Shown one piece after another: positions 8,911 through 16,362 of a stretch of 64,000 nucleotides of DNA (its first letter is position 1; each line of letters opens with the position of its first letter). The translations under genes and the position numbers were made by a program. The notes under the pieces are model-generated. The model was given only the letters and a program-made list of their open reading frames with translations, did no database searches and was not told the DNA's origin. The DNA comes from Dechloromonas sp. (lineage in GTDB: Bacteria; Pseudomonadota; Gammaproteobacteria; Burkholderiales; Rhodocyclaceae): positions 62,001-126,000 of the forward strand of contig JAABQV010000007.1 in NCBI GenBank assembly GCA_011391255.1, written 5' to 3'.

Positions 8911-10241
8911 AGGGATGAATCTGCTTTTTTAGCTAAAAATGAGCTTCTGAGTACAGGGTCGATTGTTTTGGCGAGCGCAGTTGCAGCAACGTGTAGAACA
9001 TCAAGAATATTTTTGAAATGGCTTACGTCACTAACAGTTATTAACTCTGTATAGCCACAAACCCTAGTAAATGTATTTGTAACATTATTTCTGGAATGTG
9101 ATTTCCATTTATTTGGGAGAGGATCAATATTTTTAATATTTGCAATTAAATTTGTCCGCTCTTTATTAAAATCGTCAGCCAAAGGTCCGAAAACTAAGTT
9201 CAACCTTAACGTCACTGATGCTTCTCTATCTTGAAGAAAAACCTCAAACAGCAAAGGGAATCCATCCTCAACCCACCTATAGGCAACTTGCCCACCTCTA
9301 TCAACCGTTAGGCTTTTATCAACCGTCAATGGGTAAAGCTCTCTCATCGAAGGGTAAAACCTCAGATAGGCTGAATTGCTTGTTGCATATGTAATTTTTG
9401 ATTTATTTTCCTTGCAAAAATATTCAAATGATTTTTTTAATCTGTTTCTTTTACCATCAAAGAATTTTTTTAATTTCTCTGTTGCTCGGCGGTGCTTTAT
9501 TTTAAGAAATTCTGAATACCTAGAGTCATTAATAACATCCTTGTAAATCAATAGGCTTTCACACAAATTATCGATTTCTTCAACTCTTTTTTCATCAGCA
9601 AGTTCAAGGATTGTTTCTTTATAGTCATCAAGAACGTAGCTTATTTTTTCTGAGATTAATTTCCCATGTGAAATAATCGTTGTTTCAAGTGCATTCAACA
9701 CCAAGTCTGTGTAAGTAAGTGAAATCCATTTCTTACAATTTGCATCTCCACAATCTTCTCCAAATACTGTCAAAAAAATGCATGTAGCCGACTCAAAACC
9801 ATTATCCTTGAGCAATTTTGAATACTTCTCTAGCTGCCCGTCACTTTGGGTAGAGTTTATTTTGCATTCGATTGCCACCACAAAACCTTGAAATTCATTA
9901 TTATTTTTTGATGGGATATTAATAAATATATCTAATTTATCCTTTGACTCCTTATCTTTACCTGACCACTCTGCTTTTATGTACGCCATATCAAGATCAA
10001 GATCATATATTAAAATATCGTTACCAGTTTTCTGGCTCAACCAAAGTATAAAATTTGAAATAAATGCTGTGCCTAAACCATGGGTTTCATTTGGATCAAG
10101 CAAATATGCCAAAAATTTGCTGTGACGGATTTCGTGTTCCTGTACGCGCAAGGCGCTAAATAAATTCGGTTTGTTTAAGAATTGTTCTAACTCTATGAAG
10201 TGCCTGTTAGTAAGTAAATGACTTAGTCTTTGAGTGTTCAA
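8907..10241 (-). CDS. PD-(D/E)XK nuclease superfamily protein (PDDEXK_4 type), AT-rich
   Basis: The 444-residue protein opens with the block typical of this group (LRVQEHEIRHSKFLAYLLDP), followed by KLDIFINIPSK and VVAIECKINSTQSDGQL. These give the Asp, the Glu-x-Lys and the Gln expected for a metal-dependent nuclease core near residues 125-175. The long helical C-terminal half has no name. It starts with TTG, and TTGA overlaps the stop of the WYL gene. Base use is strikingly AT-rich (well under 40% GC by eye in the middle) compared with the flanking operon genes, so it has a different origin even though it is fully embedded. Related proteins occur singly in many phage-defence regions. Confidence 0.75.
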   Translation of the reverse strand: MNTQRLSHLLTNRHFIELEQFLNKPNLFSALRVQEHEIRHSKFLAYLLDPNETHGLGTAFISNFILWLSQKTGNDILIYDLDLDMAYIKAEWSGKDKESKDKLDIFINIPSKNNNEFQGFVVAIECKINSTQSDGQLEKYSKLLKDNGFESATCIFLTVFGEDCGDANCKKWISLTYTDLVLNALETTIISHGKLISEKISYVLDDYKETILELADEKRVEEIDNLCESLLIYKDVINDSRYSEFLKIKHRRATEKLKKFFDGKRNRLKKSFEYFCKENKSKITYATSNSAYLRFYPSMRELYPLTVDKSLTVDRGGQVAYRWVEDGFPLLFEVFLQDREASVTLRLNLVFGPLADDFNKERTNLIANIKNIDPLPNKWKSHSRNNVTNTFTRVCGYTELITVSDVSHFKNILDVLHVAATALAKTIDPVLRSSFLAKKADSSL

Positions 10242-11266
10242 TTCATTTCGCCTTCGATTGATTTTTCAACTGCAATCTCATCTTGAATTTCCACCTGATC
10301 ACCAAACCCTCGAATCCACCAACGTAATTGTGGTGTATCCGGCACCGTCGCTTTAACAGTCAGAAATCCATCCGCTGATTCTTCAATTTCTTGGTCACCG
10401 CTCAATAATGTTTCCTTCAAGTGCTCCCCGGCTTCAGCTGTAAAACGTAAAGTAATTTGAATTTTCTCCCCAGCCCCAAAATTCCAAACACCCCGTTCAG
10501 CCATGCTATCAAGATTGAAACCCTCGGGGTAAATAGCATCTTCTTCCAGCACTTTTGCCTCTTCAATCCGGTGAAGCGCCAGCAACCGTGCATCTTCGTA
10601 GTTGAATAGTCGGCAATAAACGTAGATGACAGGCCCTCGCTGAATCAGTCCGAGCGGGTGGATACGATAGATGCTTATCTGCTCCTGCCCCTTTTTTCGA
10701 TATCGAACTTCAGCCTGTTTTTCATGCAGCAGGGCATTGGAAATTTCGCGATGAACAGCCTCGGATATCTGCGGCGGCAGCAGTGGCTGGTTTGGTGGCA
10801 CTGTGCGCACCTTGTCCATCCAAGCGCGACCATGTTTGGGTTGCGGTTCTCCATCCAGACGGTGCCGCGCTGCCTGGAAGTGCGGTAGTAGGTGTTCCAT
10901 GATGCTTACTGGAAGCATTGTCTTGAGATGTTGTTCGGCCATCGCCCAAGTCAGTGCTTCTGGAATCGTCATGCCTGGCAGATCAAAGCTGCGTGCATCC
11001 CGCTGCCAGCTCCAGCCGAAGGGCTTTTCGCGTTCATCTACGGTCAACGGGAAAAGTCGGGACAATTCCTGCAAGTCTCTTTGCAGGGTTCGTGCAGTGA
11101 CCTCAAAACCTTGGTTGCCAAGACTCTGTCTGAGTTGGCTGGTTGTCACTTTGCCCGGGTAGCGTGGAATCAACCTGAGCATATGCCAGTGCCGATACAA
11201 AGTGTCTTGATTGCTGGGCATATGCTTGTTCTGCCCAAGGGGCAGAGTTGTCCGTGAGATAGGCAT
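10238..11266 (-). CDS. WYL-domain transcriptional regulator, first gene of the nuclease operon
   Basis: Architecture is that of WYL regulators. An N-terminal helix-turn-helix region covers about residues 35-70 (TTSQLRQSLGNQGFEVTART). A WYL domain follows at about 175-255 (YRIHPLGLIQRGPVIYVYCR), and then a WCX-like C-terminal domain (LRWWIRGFGDQVEI). WYL proteins sense ligands, often nucleic acid fragments, and commonly repress defence loci such as CBASS and BREX. Two starts are possible: the ATG at 11266, preceded by aggcaggtg, or the ATG at 11221. The next gene overlaps by 4 nt, so the regulator is cotranscribed with its presumed targets. Palindromes upstream at 11359 and 11394 are its likely operators. 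Confidence 0.85.
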   Translation of the reverse strand: MPISRTTLPLGQNKHMPSNQDTLYRHWHMLRLIPRYPGKVTTSQLRQSLGNQGFEVTARTLQRDLQELSRLFPLTVDEREKPFGWSWQRDARSFDLPGMTIPEALTWAMAEQHLKTMLPVSIMEHLLPHFQAARHRLDGEPQPKHGRAWMDKVRTVPPNQPLLPPQISEAVHREISNALLHEKQAEVRYRKKGQEQISIYRIHPLGLIQRGPVIYVYCRLFNYEDARLLALHRIEEAKVLEEDAIYPEGFNLDSMAERGVWNFGAGEKIQITLRFTAEAGEHLKETLLSGDQEIEESADGFLTVKATVPDTPQLRWWIRGFGDQVEIQDEIAVEKSIEGEMN

Positions 11267-11281
11267 CGTATCACCTGCCTT

Positions 11282-11317
11282 TGTCGCTTGTCATACGGCA
11301 TTTAGCTTTTGTGTCGT
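11282..11317. promoter_or_regulatory. Two operator half-sites in front of the WYL gene
   Basis: TGTCGC (11282-11287) and TGTCGT (11312-11317) are half-sites of the island palindrome. They are 30 bp apart in the same orientation, within 55 bp upstream of the WYL start. They may extend the binding region towards the leftward promoter. Confidence 0.3.
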
Positions 11318-11358
11318 TTGGTCATTAAGCTCAGTTGCGATGAATTATCGGAGCGCAT

Positions 11359-11375
11359 GCGACGGATCGCGTCGC
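11359..11375. promoter_or_regulatory. Palindromic operator D (GCGACG-N5-CGTCGC, inside a 25-bp dyad)
   Basis: The match to the island consensus extends symmetrically by four bases on each side (GCAT and ATGC), giving 10-bp perfect arms around GATCG from 11355 to 11379. It lies in the divergent region between the WYL gene and the rightward gene at 11473. Confidence 0.65.
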
Positions 11376-11393
11376 ATGCATTATGTTGTCGAT

Positions 11394-11410
11394 ACGACAT
11401 CCTTTGTCGC
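11394..11410. promoter_or_regulatory. Palindromic operator E (ACGACA-N5-TGTCGC)
   Basis: Fifth copy, 35 bp from copy D and about 60 bp before the rightward gene. Its centre (TCCTT) resembles that of copy A (CTCCT). It is preceded by a separate small dyad, TGTCG-ATA-CGACA. Confidence 0.6.
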
Positions 11411-11472
11411 AGTCTCTATTGAGAATGTGGTGATGCAATAACCAAAGAATGAAATAGGTGAATTTACTCAAG

Positions 11473-12030
11473 ATGAAATTCAGAAAGCGAGTTTTTCGGT
11501 CGTTTCAGGCCTGGTACTCAACGAACCAGGCAAATTTTCGACGGAAGTTATCTGTAATCGAACGCAGTGAAAGTCGCCTTGTATTGGCTGTCGATGGCAT
11601 TCCAAAGCAAGTTATGACCATCTTGTTCGAAATTTGCTACGGAAAGTCCCGTTCATTAAATGTCGCTGCAAATTTTCATCTGAATGGGGAGTGCCTGGAT
11701 TCCGCCGGTTGGTTTGATGCTGCGCCCCTACGCGTTGCTGAAGGCTATCGATGCAGCCTCTGTGAAGACAGGAGTAGCTCGACGGTTTATCCGTCAATTG
11801 AGGCGCTTTGGGTGGAGCACGTTTTTGTGCCATGGATGATATGGATTAATGAAGCGCTGACAAGTCTTAGCAGAATTGATTTTTGCCAAAAACCGGATGG
11901 CGGTACGAGCTGGGTTAATTTCATTCAGGATGAAGCTATCAGGAAGGCAGACGAGGCAATCGCTTCGTTTTCGATACAAGGGACAGCAACACTAAAAGGC
12001 TCGGTGGGAAATGTCGACGTTTCAACTTGA
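11473..12030 (+). CDS. Hypothetical protein, about 185 residues
   Basis: No family is recognised. The start is taken at the ATG at 11473, which follows AGGTGA; a GTG at 11458 would add five residues. The N-terminus is strongly basic (MKFRKRVFRSFQAWY), and a central CSLCEDRSS could be half of a metal site but has no partner pair. The gene runs divergently from the WYL gene, with operators D and E just upstream, and overlaps the next gene by 20 nt. It is therefore probably part of the same regulon. Its role is unknown. Confidence 0.5.
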   Translation: MKFRKRVFRSFQAWYSTNQANFRRKLSVIERSESRLVLAVDGIPKQVMTILFEICYGKSRSLNVAANFHLNGECLDSAGWFDAAPLRVAEGYRCSLCEDRSSSTVYPSIEALWVEHVFVPWMIWINEALTSLSRIDFCQKPDGGTSWVNFIQDEAIRKADEAIASFSIQGTATLKGSVGNVDVST

Positions 12031-12373
12031 CTATGAATTTTTGTCGAAATTTGGGAACGGGGGCTGGCTTATCAGTGGTTCCCATATGCACCCGAATCCT
12101 CGCCTCTACAAATACAAATGGCAAATCTACTGGCGCGATAGCCCTCGCGAGGGTTCATCCTTTCTTGAAATGGAACCCATGGCAACCGAGAAGGCACTAG
12201 TGTTAATAGATTGGCTGAAAAGCAAAAATGAGCCGCACTTGATTTCCAATACACGTTTACGGCGTCGGGGCGTAGCGATCTGGGATTTAAACTCTCCCGC
12301 CCTCACTGATAAAGCATGGGCGCCTGCTTATGACGATGATCCCGATCCAATTCACTCGACGGGGCATCGCTAA
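12011..12373 (+). CDS. Hypothetical protein, 120 residues
   Basis: The ATG lies inside the end of the preceding gene (20-nt overlap in another frame), so translation is probably coupled. The protein is soluble, rich in Trp and aromatic residues in its first half (KYKWQIYWRD), and ends in an acidic stretch (YDDDPDPIH). No family is recognised. It closes the rightward arm of the island. Confidence 0.5.
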   Translation: MSTFQLDYEFLSKFGNGGWLISGSHMHPNPRLYKYKWQIYWRDSPREGSSFLEMEPMATEKALVLIDWLKSKNEPHLISNTRLRRRGVAIWDLNSPALTDKAWAPAYDDDPDPIHSTGHR

Positions 12374-12896
12374 TTTTTAGCAATTAATACTGCATAATTT
12401 TTCGCTGGTGATCTAATGGCCACGCAGGTAGGAGCATTCGGTAGCCAACTTGCGTGAGTGGCTACTGTACTCAGTTTCCTGCCGTAGGTACCCTGAAGGA
12501 GCCAACGGCGGGATTGGGCACGGACTTGCCGGTGAGCCTGAAAACCCGACTGGCCGTTCCCAGTCTGAACCGGCCTGACAGGTGTTGCCGGTGAGTGGCT
12601 CTTGATGGCCGAGGCAGGATGGTCACAGCTATGATTTTCGGCAAGGTTCAATTTCGAATTGGCTTAAACGGCTGTTGGCGAGGAATTGCAGTGGCGACCC
12701 GTAGTATTTTCAGTGGTGTCTTTGAAAACGCTGCTGCTGCCATTGCCGACAAAACTGGTGGCCACTTTTTTCAGAATACACAGCCAGTAAATTGGTGGAG
12801 AGGGAGTGTGGCGTTGATGGGCTTGCCGGACTTCTGATCTACCACCGCAAAACCGTATAATTCGCAACATCATCAATACTTTGCCGGATTGCACCG
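12374..12896. other. Gene-poor right end of the accessory island
   Basis: About 520 bases with no supported gene. An 80-codon open frame (12595-12837) has no known relatives, but it ends with the same PDF-stop sequence as rluA because of the shared 12-mer. The stretch 12480-12620 is GC-rich with repeated gccggtgag words (around 12527 and 12587) that could form secondary structure. After the direct repeat at 12826-12837 come 59 bases that must hold the symporter promoter. Confidence 0.4.
12826..12837 (+). repeat. Right copy of 12-bp direct repeat (candidate attachment site)
   Basis: CCGGACTTCTGA is identical to the 3' end of the rluA-like gene at 1498-1509. The two copies enclose 11.3 kb of hypothetical and defence-type genes with uneven base composition. 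Confidence 0.5.
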
Positions 12897-14396
12897 ATGC
12901 TCCTCTGGTTCGTTGTCATCTATCTGCTGGCCTCGATCGGCGTCGGTCTTTACGCCGCCACCCGCGTCCATAACGCCAAGGATTTCGCCGTTGCCGGGCG
13001 CAGTTTGCCGATGCCGGTCGTCACCGCCACCGTTTTCGCTACCTGGTTCGGTGCCGAAGCCGTCTTCGGCGTCTCCGCCACCTTCGTCAAGGATGGTCTG
13101 AGCGGCGTTGTCGCCGACCCCTTTGGCGCCAGCATGTGCCTGATCATCGCCGGCATTTTCTACGGTACCAAGCTCTACAAACTCAATGTGATGACGCTCG
13201 GCGATTTCTTCCGCATGCGCTACAACCGCACGGTCGAGATCCTCACCACGCTATGCATCGTCGTCTCCTACCTCGGCTGGGTGGCGGCGCAGATCAAGGC
13301 GCTCGGCCTCGTCTTCAATGTCGTCACCGACGGCGCGCTCAGTCAGGAAGCCGGCATGATCCTCGGCACCGCGATTGTCCTCACTTACACCACTTTTGGT
13401 GGCATGTTCTCGGTGGCCATCCTCGACTTCATCCAGATGGGTGTCGCGATGGCCGGCATGTTGTTCATTGCCCATCTGGTTTCCGGGATGACCGGCGGGG
13501 TCGGTGTTGTGATTGATCACGCTTCTGCTGCCGGCAAACTGGATTTTTTCCCAAGTGGCAGCTGGGTCGAATGGCTCGCCTTCATCGCTGCCTGGATGAC
13601 CATGATGCTCGGTTCGATCCCGCAGCAGGACGTTTTTCAGCGTGTCACCTCGGCCAAAAGCGCGCGTGTCGCGATTTACGCCTCAATCCTCGGCGGCGTT
13701 CTCTATTTCTGCTTTACCTTCGTGCCGATGTTCATCGCTTACGCGGCAACCTTGATTGATCCGGCTCTCTTCAACGGCCTGATCGCCACCGATTCGCAAC
13801 TTGTGTTGCCGACCTTGGTGATGCAACACACGCCGGTTTTCGCACAGGCGATCTTCTTTGGCGCGGTGCTCGCGGCGATCATGTCCTGTTCATCGGCGAC
13901 TTTGCTCGCACCATCGGTGTCGTTCTCGGAAAACATTCTGCGCAATATCTATCCTGAGGTCGATGATCGCGGCCTGCTACGCATGATGCGGATAACCATC
14001 GTCTGCTTTGGCGCCATCGTCCTCGGTTTTGCCTTGAAGAGTGAATCGTCGATATTCAAGATGGTCGAAAACGCCTACAAAATCACGCTGGCTGGTGCCT
14101 TTGTCCCGCTTTTCTTTGGCGCCTACTGGTCACGCGCGACGACGCAGGGCGCGCTGATGGCGATTATTGGCGGCGTGGCATCGTGGCTGCTGGTTGAACT
14201 ACTGATTGGCGACAAAAGCCTCGTGCCGCCGCAACTGATTGGCCTCGCCGCCAGCCTGATCGGCATGATCGCCGGTTCGTTACTACCGCAATGGATAGGT
14301 CGGGCAACGCCGCAGGAAGACTTTCATCACGCCCTGCATCATCGTGCTGCTGCCGAAACGCATCACGTCGGCGAGCACCCGCACCGGCATTCATGA
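12897..14396 (+). CDS. Sodium:solute symporter family (SSS) transporter
   Basis: A 499-residue inner-membrane protein with about 13 hydrophobic segments. It opens with VIYLLASIGVGLYAATRVHNAKDFAVAGR-type sequence. The RSLPMPVVTATVFATWFGAE stretch and the later MLGSIPQQDVFQRVTSAK stretch are typical of the SSS family, which couples Na+ entry to uptake of sugars, amino acids, organic acids or urea. The substrate cannot be read. The C-terminal tail is unusually His-rich (HHALHHRAAAETHH, then HPHRHS). The gene is monocistronic and convergent to the truncated nuclease gene next to it, with its stop at the junction where that gene is cut. Confidence 0.88.
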   Translation: MLLWFVVIYLLASIGVGLYAATRVHNAKDFAVAGRSLPMPVVTATVFATWFGAEAVFGVSATFVKDGLSGVVADPFGASMCLIIAGIFYGTKLYKLNVMTLGDFFRMRYNRTVEILTTLCIVVSYLGWVAAQIKALGLVFNVVTDGALSQEAGMILGTAIVLTYTTFGGMFSVAILDFIQMGVAMAGMLFIAHLVSGMTGGVGVVIDHASAAGKLDFFPSGSWVEWLAFIAAWMTMMLGSIPQQDVFQRVTSAKSARVAIYASILGGVLYFCFTFVPMFIAYAATLIDPALFNGLIATDSQLVLPTLVMQHTPVFAQAIFFGAVLAAIMSCSSATLLAPSVSFSENILRNIYPEVDDRGLLRMMRITIVCFGAIVLGFALKSESSIFKMVENAYKITLAGAFVPLFFGAYWSRATTQGALMAIIGGVASWLLVELLIGDKSLVPPQLIGLAASLIGMIAGSLLPQWIGRATPQEDFHHALHHRAAAETHHVGEHPHRHS

Positions 14397-15190
14397 GATT
14401 TCCCTCTCCCGCGAGCGTGCGAGGCAAAGAAGTCATCGCCCTCGGCCTGCAAGCGTTTCTGACGGGCGATAAAGGCGAAGCCCTTACCCAGTTCGAGCAG
14501 GAATTGCTGCAAGCGGTCGATCAGGCCACGTTCAATATCTGCCTCGTAAAGCTCGGGGCTAGGCGACATTTCGAGAAATTCCAGTACATACGGATCACGG
14601 ATGAATTCACGTGGATCAGGCGGCGCTTCGGCAGCAATCTTTTCAAGGGCTTCCTGCTGTATCCCATCCTTGTCCTTGCTAAGCAAAAGGCGCTCATAAA
14701 ACAGCGTAGCAATTTGACGATCCAGCGCCCGGACGCTCCAGCCTTGGGAAATTGCCTCGCTGACATACCAGTCGCGTGCCACCGGGCTGCTGACGCGCAG
14801 TACCTGCCGAAAATGCGACCAACTCAGCGGTAATCGATTGAATTGGTCACACAGCGTGTGACCAATCGGGAAAGCCAGATAAAACTGCCTGAACAACTTC
14901 AGATTAGTCAGAGAAAAACCTTTGCCAAACTCCTCAGCCAAGCGTTTTGCCACAGCGATCAATACACGTTTACCGTACTCGGCACGTGCTTCGCCGCGTT
15001 GTTCGTCCTCGACAATAAGCCGGCCAATTTGCCAGTACGCCAGCACCATTGCATCATTGATCGCCTGCCTAGCGCGTTGCTTGGAGGAAACCAGCACCTC
15101 ACGGATGTCGGCATACAGATTGTTATCCCCCAAGGGGACTTCCTGCGGGGCGCGGTCAACTGCCAAAACAGGCTGAATTTCTTCGGTCAT
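14363..15190 (-). pseudogene. 3'-truncated DUF1016 (YhcG-type) PD-(D/E)XK nuclease gene
   Basis: The first 245 or so residues read as a DUF1016 N-terminal domain: ARQAINDAMVLAYWQIGRLI, YGKRVLIAVAKRLAEEFGKG, RLPLSWSHFRQVLRV and SDYVLEFL-like REFIRDPYVLEFLEMS. The frame then reaches the start of the nuclease domain (FIARQKRLQAEGDDFF) and breaks into unrelated ASHARGRGKS. Intact relatives are about 350 residues and carry the catalytic residues after this point, so the nuclease is lost. The start used is the ATG at 15190; a further upstream ATG would read through the REP-like palindrome. The break falls at the end of the convergent symporter gene. Confidence 0.75.
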
Positions 15191-15210
15191 GGAATTGCCC
15201 TCTCCCCCGG

Positions 15211-15236
15211 CCCCTCTCCCGCTGGCGGGAGAGGGG
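15211..15236. repeat. REP-like palindrome
   Basis: Perfect 12-bp inverted repeat (CCCCTCTCCCGC, 2-nt loop, complement) just upstream of the truncated DUF1016 gene. A related word, CCCTCTCCCGC, sits at the other end of that fragment near 14403. Such GGGAGAGGGG palindromes are widespread intergenic repeats in proteobacteria and are common recombination points. Confidence 0.65.
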
Positions 15237-15266
15237 AGCAAAGCGCGGGGAGCAGTTTTGGCAGGA

Positions 15267-15407
15267 CTAATCGACGTTGAGGGCGGCGTCGCGTTCGATG
15301 GCGCTGGCTTCCCAGGTCAGGCCGAGTTTTTGTTTGGTCAGGTGTTCGACAAGCAGGCGTCGGAGTTGGGTTTCGTTGAGTTGGGCTAGTTGGACGAGCA
15401 AACTCAT
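15267..15407 (-). pseudogene. N-terminal remnant of a site-specific DNA methyltransferase (46 residues)
   Basis: The frame starts with an ATG that overlaps the stop of the response regulator (ATGA), and a TAG closes it 46 codons later. The segment LGLTWEASAIERDAALN resembles the N-terminal leader of adenine-specific (Type III Mod-like) methyltransferases, which normally continues for hundreds of residues. Only the leader survives, next to the REP-like palindrome. With the cut DUF1016 gene downstream, it suggests a decayed restriction or defence locus. The ATGA overlap means the short peptide may still be translated. The family match is from memory of the motif, not alignment. Confidence 0.5.
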
Positions 15408-16213
15408 TTGAACAGCCGATCCATATAGCCAATCACATGCGCCGGGCGTAGTGGTTTGATGATGTAGCCGCTGGCTCCGTGGCTGGCGGCGACGGAAACC
15501 ACATTTTTATCGGCGTTGCCAGTGACCATCACCACAGCCGTTTTCGGGCTGGCGGCGCGGATTAGCGGGAGGGCTTCGAGGCCGCCCATTTCCGGCATGT
15601 TGACGTCAAGGCAGAGAACTTGCGGCTGGTGGTTGCGGGCAGCGATGACCGCATCGTTGCCATTGGCGACGGTTTGCACGACCTTGAGTCCGCATTCTTC
15701 GAGCAGGCCTTTGAGGACCAGACGCACCGAGCCGCTGTCGTCGGCAATCACCGCAGTGCCGCGTCGGGCTTGCGAGCCGCCAGGCTTTTGCACGGTTGCG
15801 GAAGGTTCTGATGTTGGCTCGCTAGTGCTGGTTGGCTTTGCCGCATGTTTGCGGGTTTCACAAACAATGGCCAGCTCACGGACAATCTGCACCTGGCCAA
15901 ATGGTTTTCGGATGAAGCCTGATGCGCCGGCATCGGCGGCACGTTCGGCGATGCCTTCTTCATCCGAGCCGGTCATGAACAGCACGTCAATTTCTGGTGC
16001 AAAGGCCTGAATGGATTGCAGAATGGTGATGCCATCGCGCCCGGGCAGGTTGTAGTCAAGGCAAACGATGTCGGGTTTGGTGCGTTTGATCTCGGCCTCG
16101 ACCCGCTCGCTGCCATCCTCAATCATGCCAACCAGTTCGTGGCCGGCATTGGCGAACAGGCCAGCAAGCAGTTGCCTTAGTGACGCGTTGTCTTCAACAA
16201 TCAGGATGCGCAT
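15404..16213 (-). CDS. Response regulator with two receiver domains and no output domain
   Basis: The 269-residue protein has two complete REC domains joined by a Ser/Thr/Pro-rich linker at about residues 125-148. REC1 has IVEDN, the phosphoacceptor in IVCLDYNLPG and KPF. REC2 has IADDS, LCLDVNMPE and KPL. It has no DNA-binding or enzymatic output, so it should act by phosphotransfer or protein contact, as CheY-like proteins do. No kinase gene is adjacent. The nearest kinases in the window are more than 17 kb away. Confidence 0.88.
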   Translation of the reverse strand: MRILIVEDNASLRQLLAGLFANAGHELVGMIEDGSERVEAEIKRTKPDIVCLDYNLPGRDGITILQSIQAFAPEIDVLFMTGSDEEGIAERAADAGASGFIRKPFGQVQIVRELAIVCETRKHAAKPTSTSEPTSEPSATVQKPGGSQARRGTAVIADDSGSVRLVLKGLLEECGLKVVQTVANGNDAVIAARNHQPQVLCLDVNMPEMGGLEALPLIRAASPKTAVVMVTGNADKNVVSVAASHGASGYIIKPLRPAHVIGYMDRLFK

Positions 16214-16362
16214 GAGTTAGGTTTTCGGCGTTTATCAAGCGTAGGCAGGGCTGCCTTGCCAGCCTCAATATTAGCGCGTGTGCCTTGCTTTGGGGCAAAC
16301 CGCCAAGTGGTGGATTTAAGCTGGATCAATGGCGCTGTTGCCATCTCGGCTAGAATCAAGAG

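Noticed and set aside
12595-12837. 80-codon open frame at the right island end
   Set aside because: No ribosome binding site or recognisable family. Its PDF-stop end is explained by the repeated rluA 3' end.
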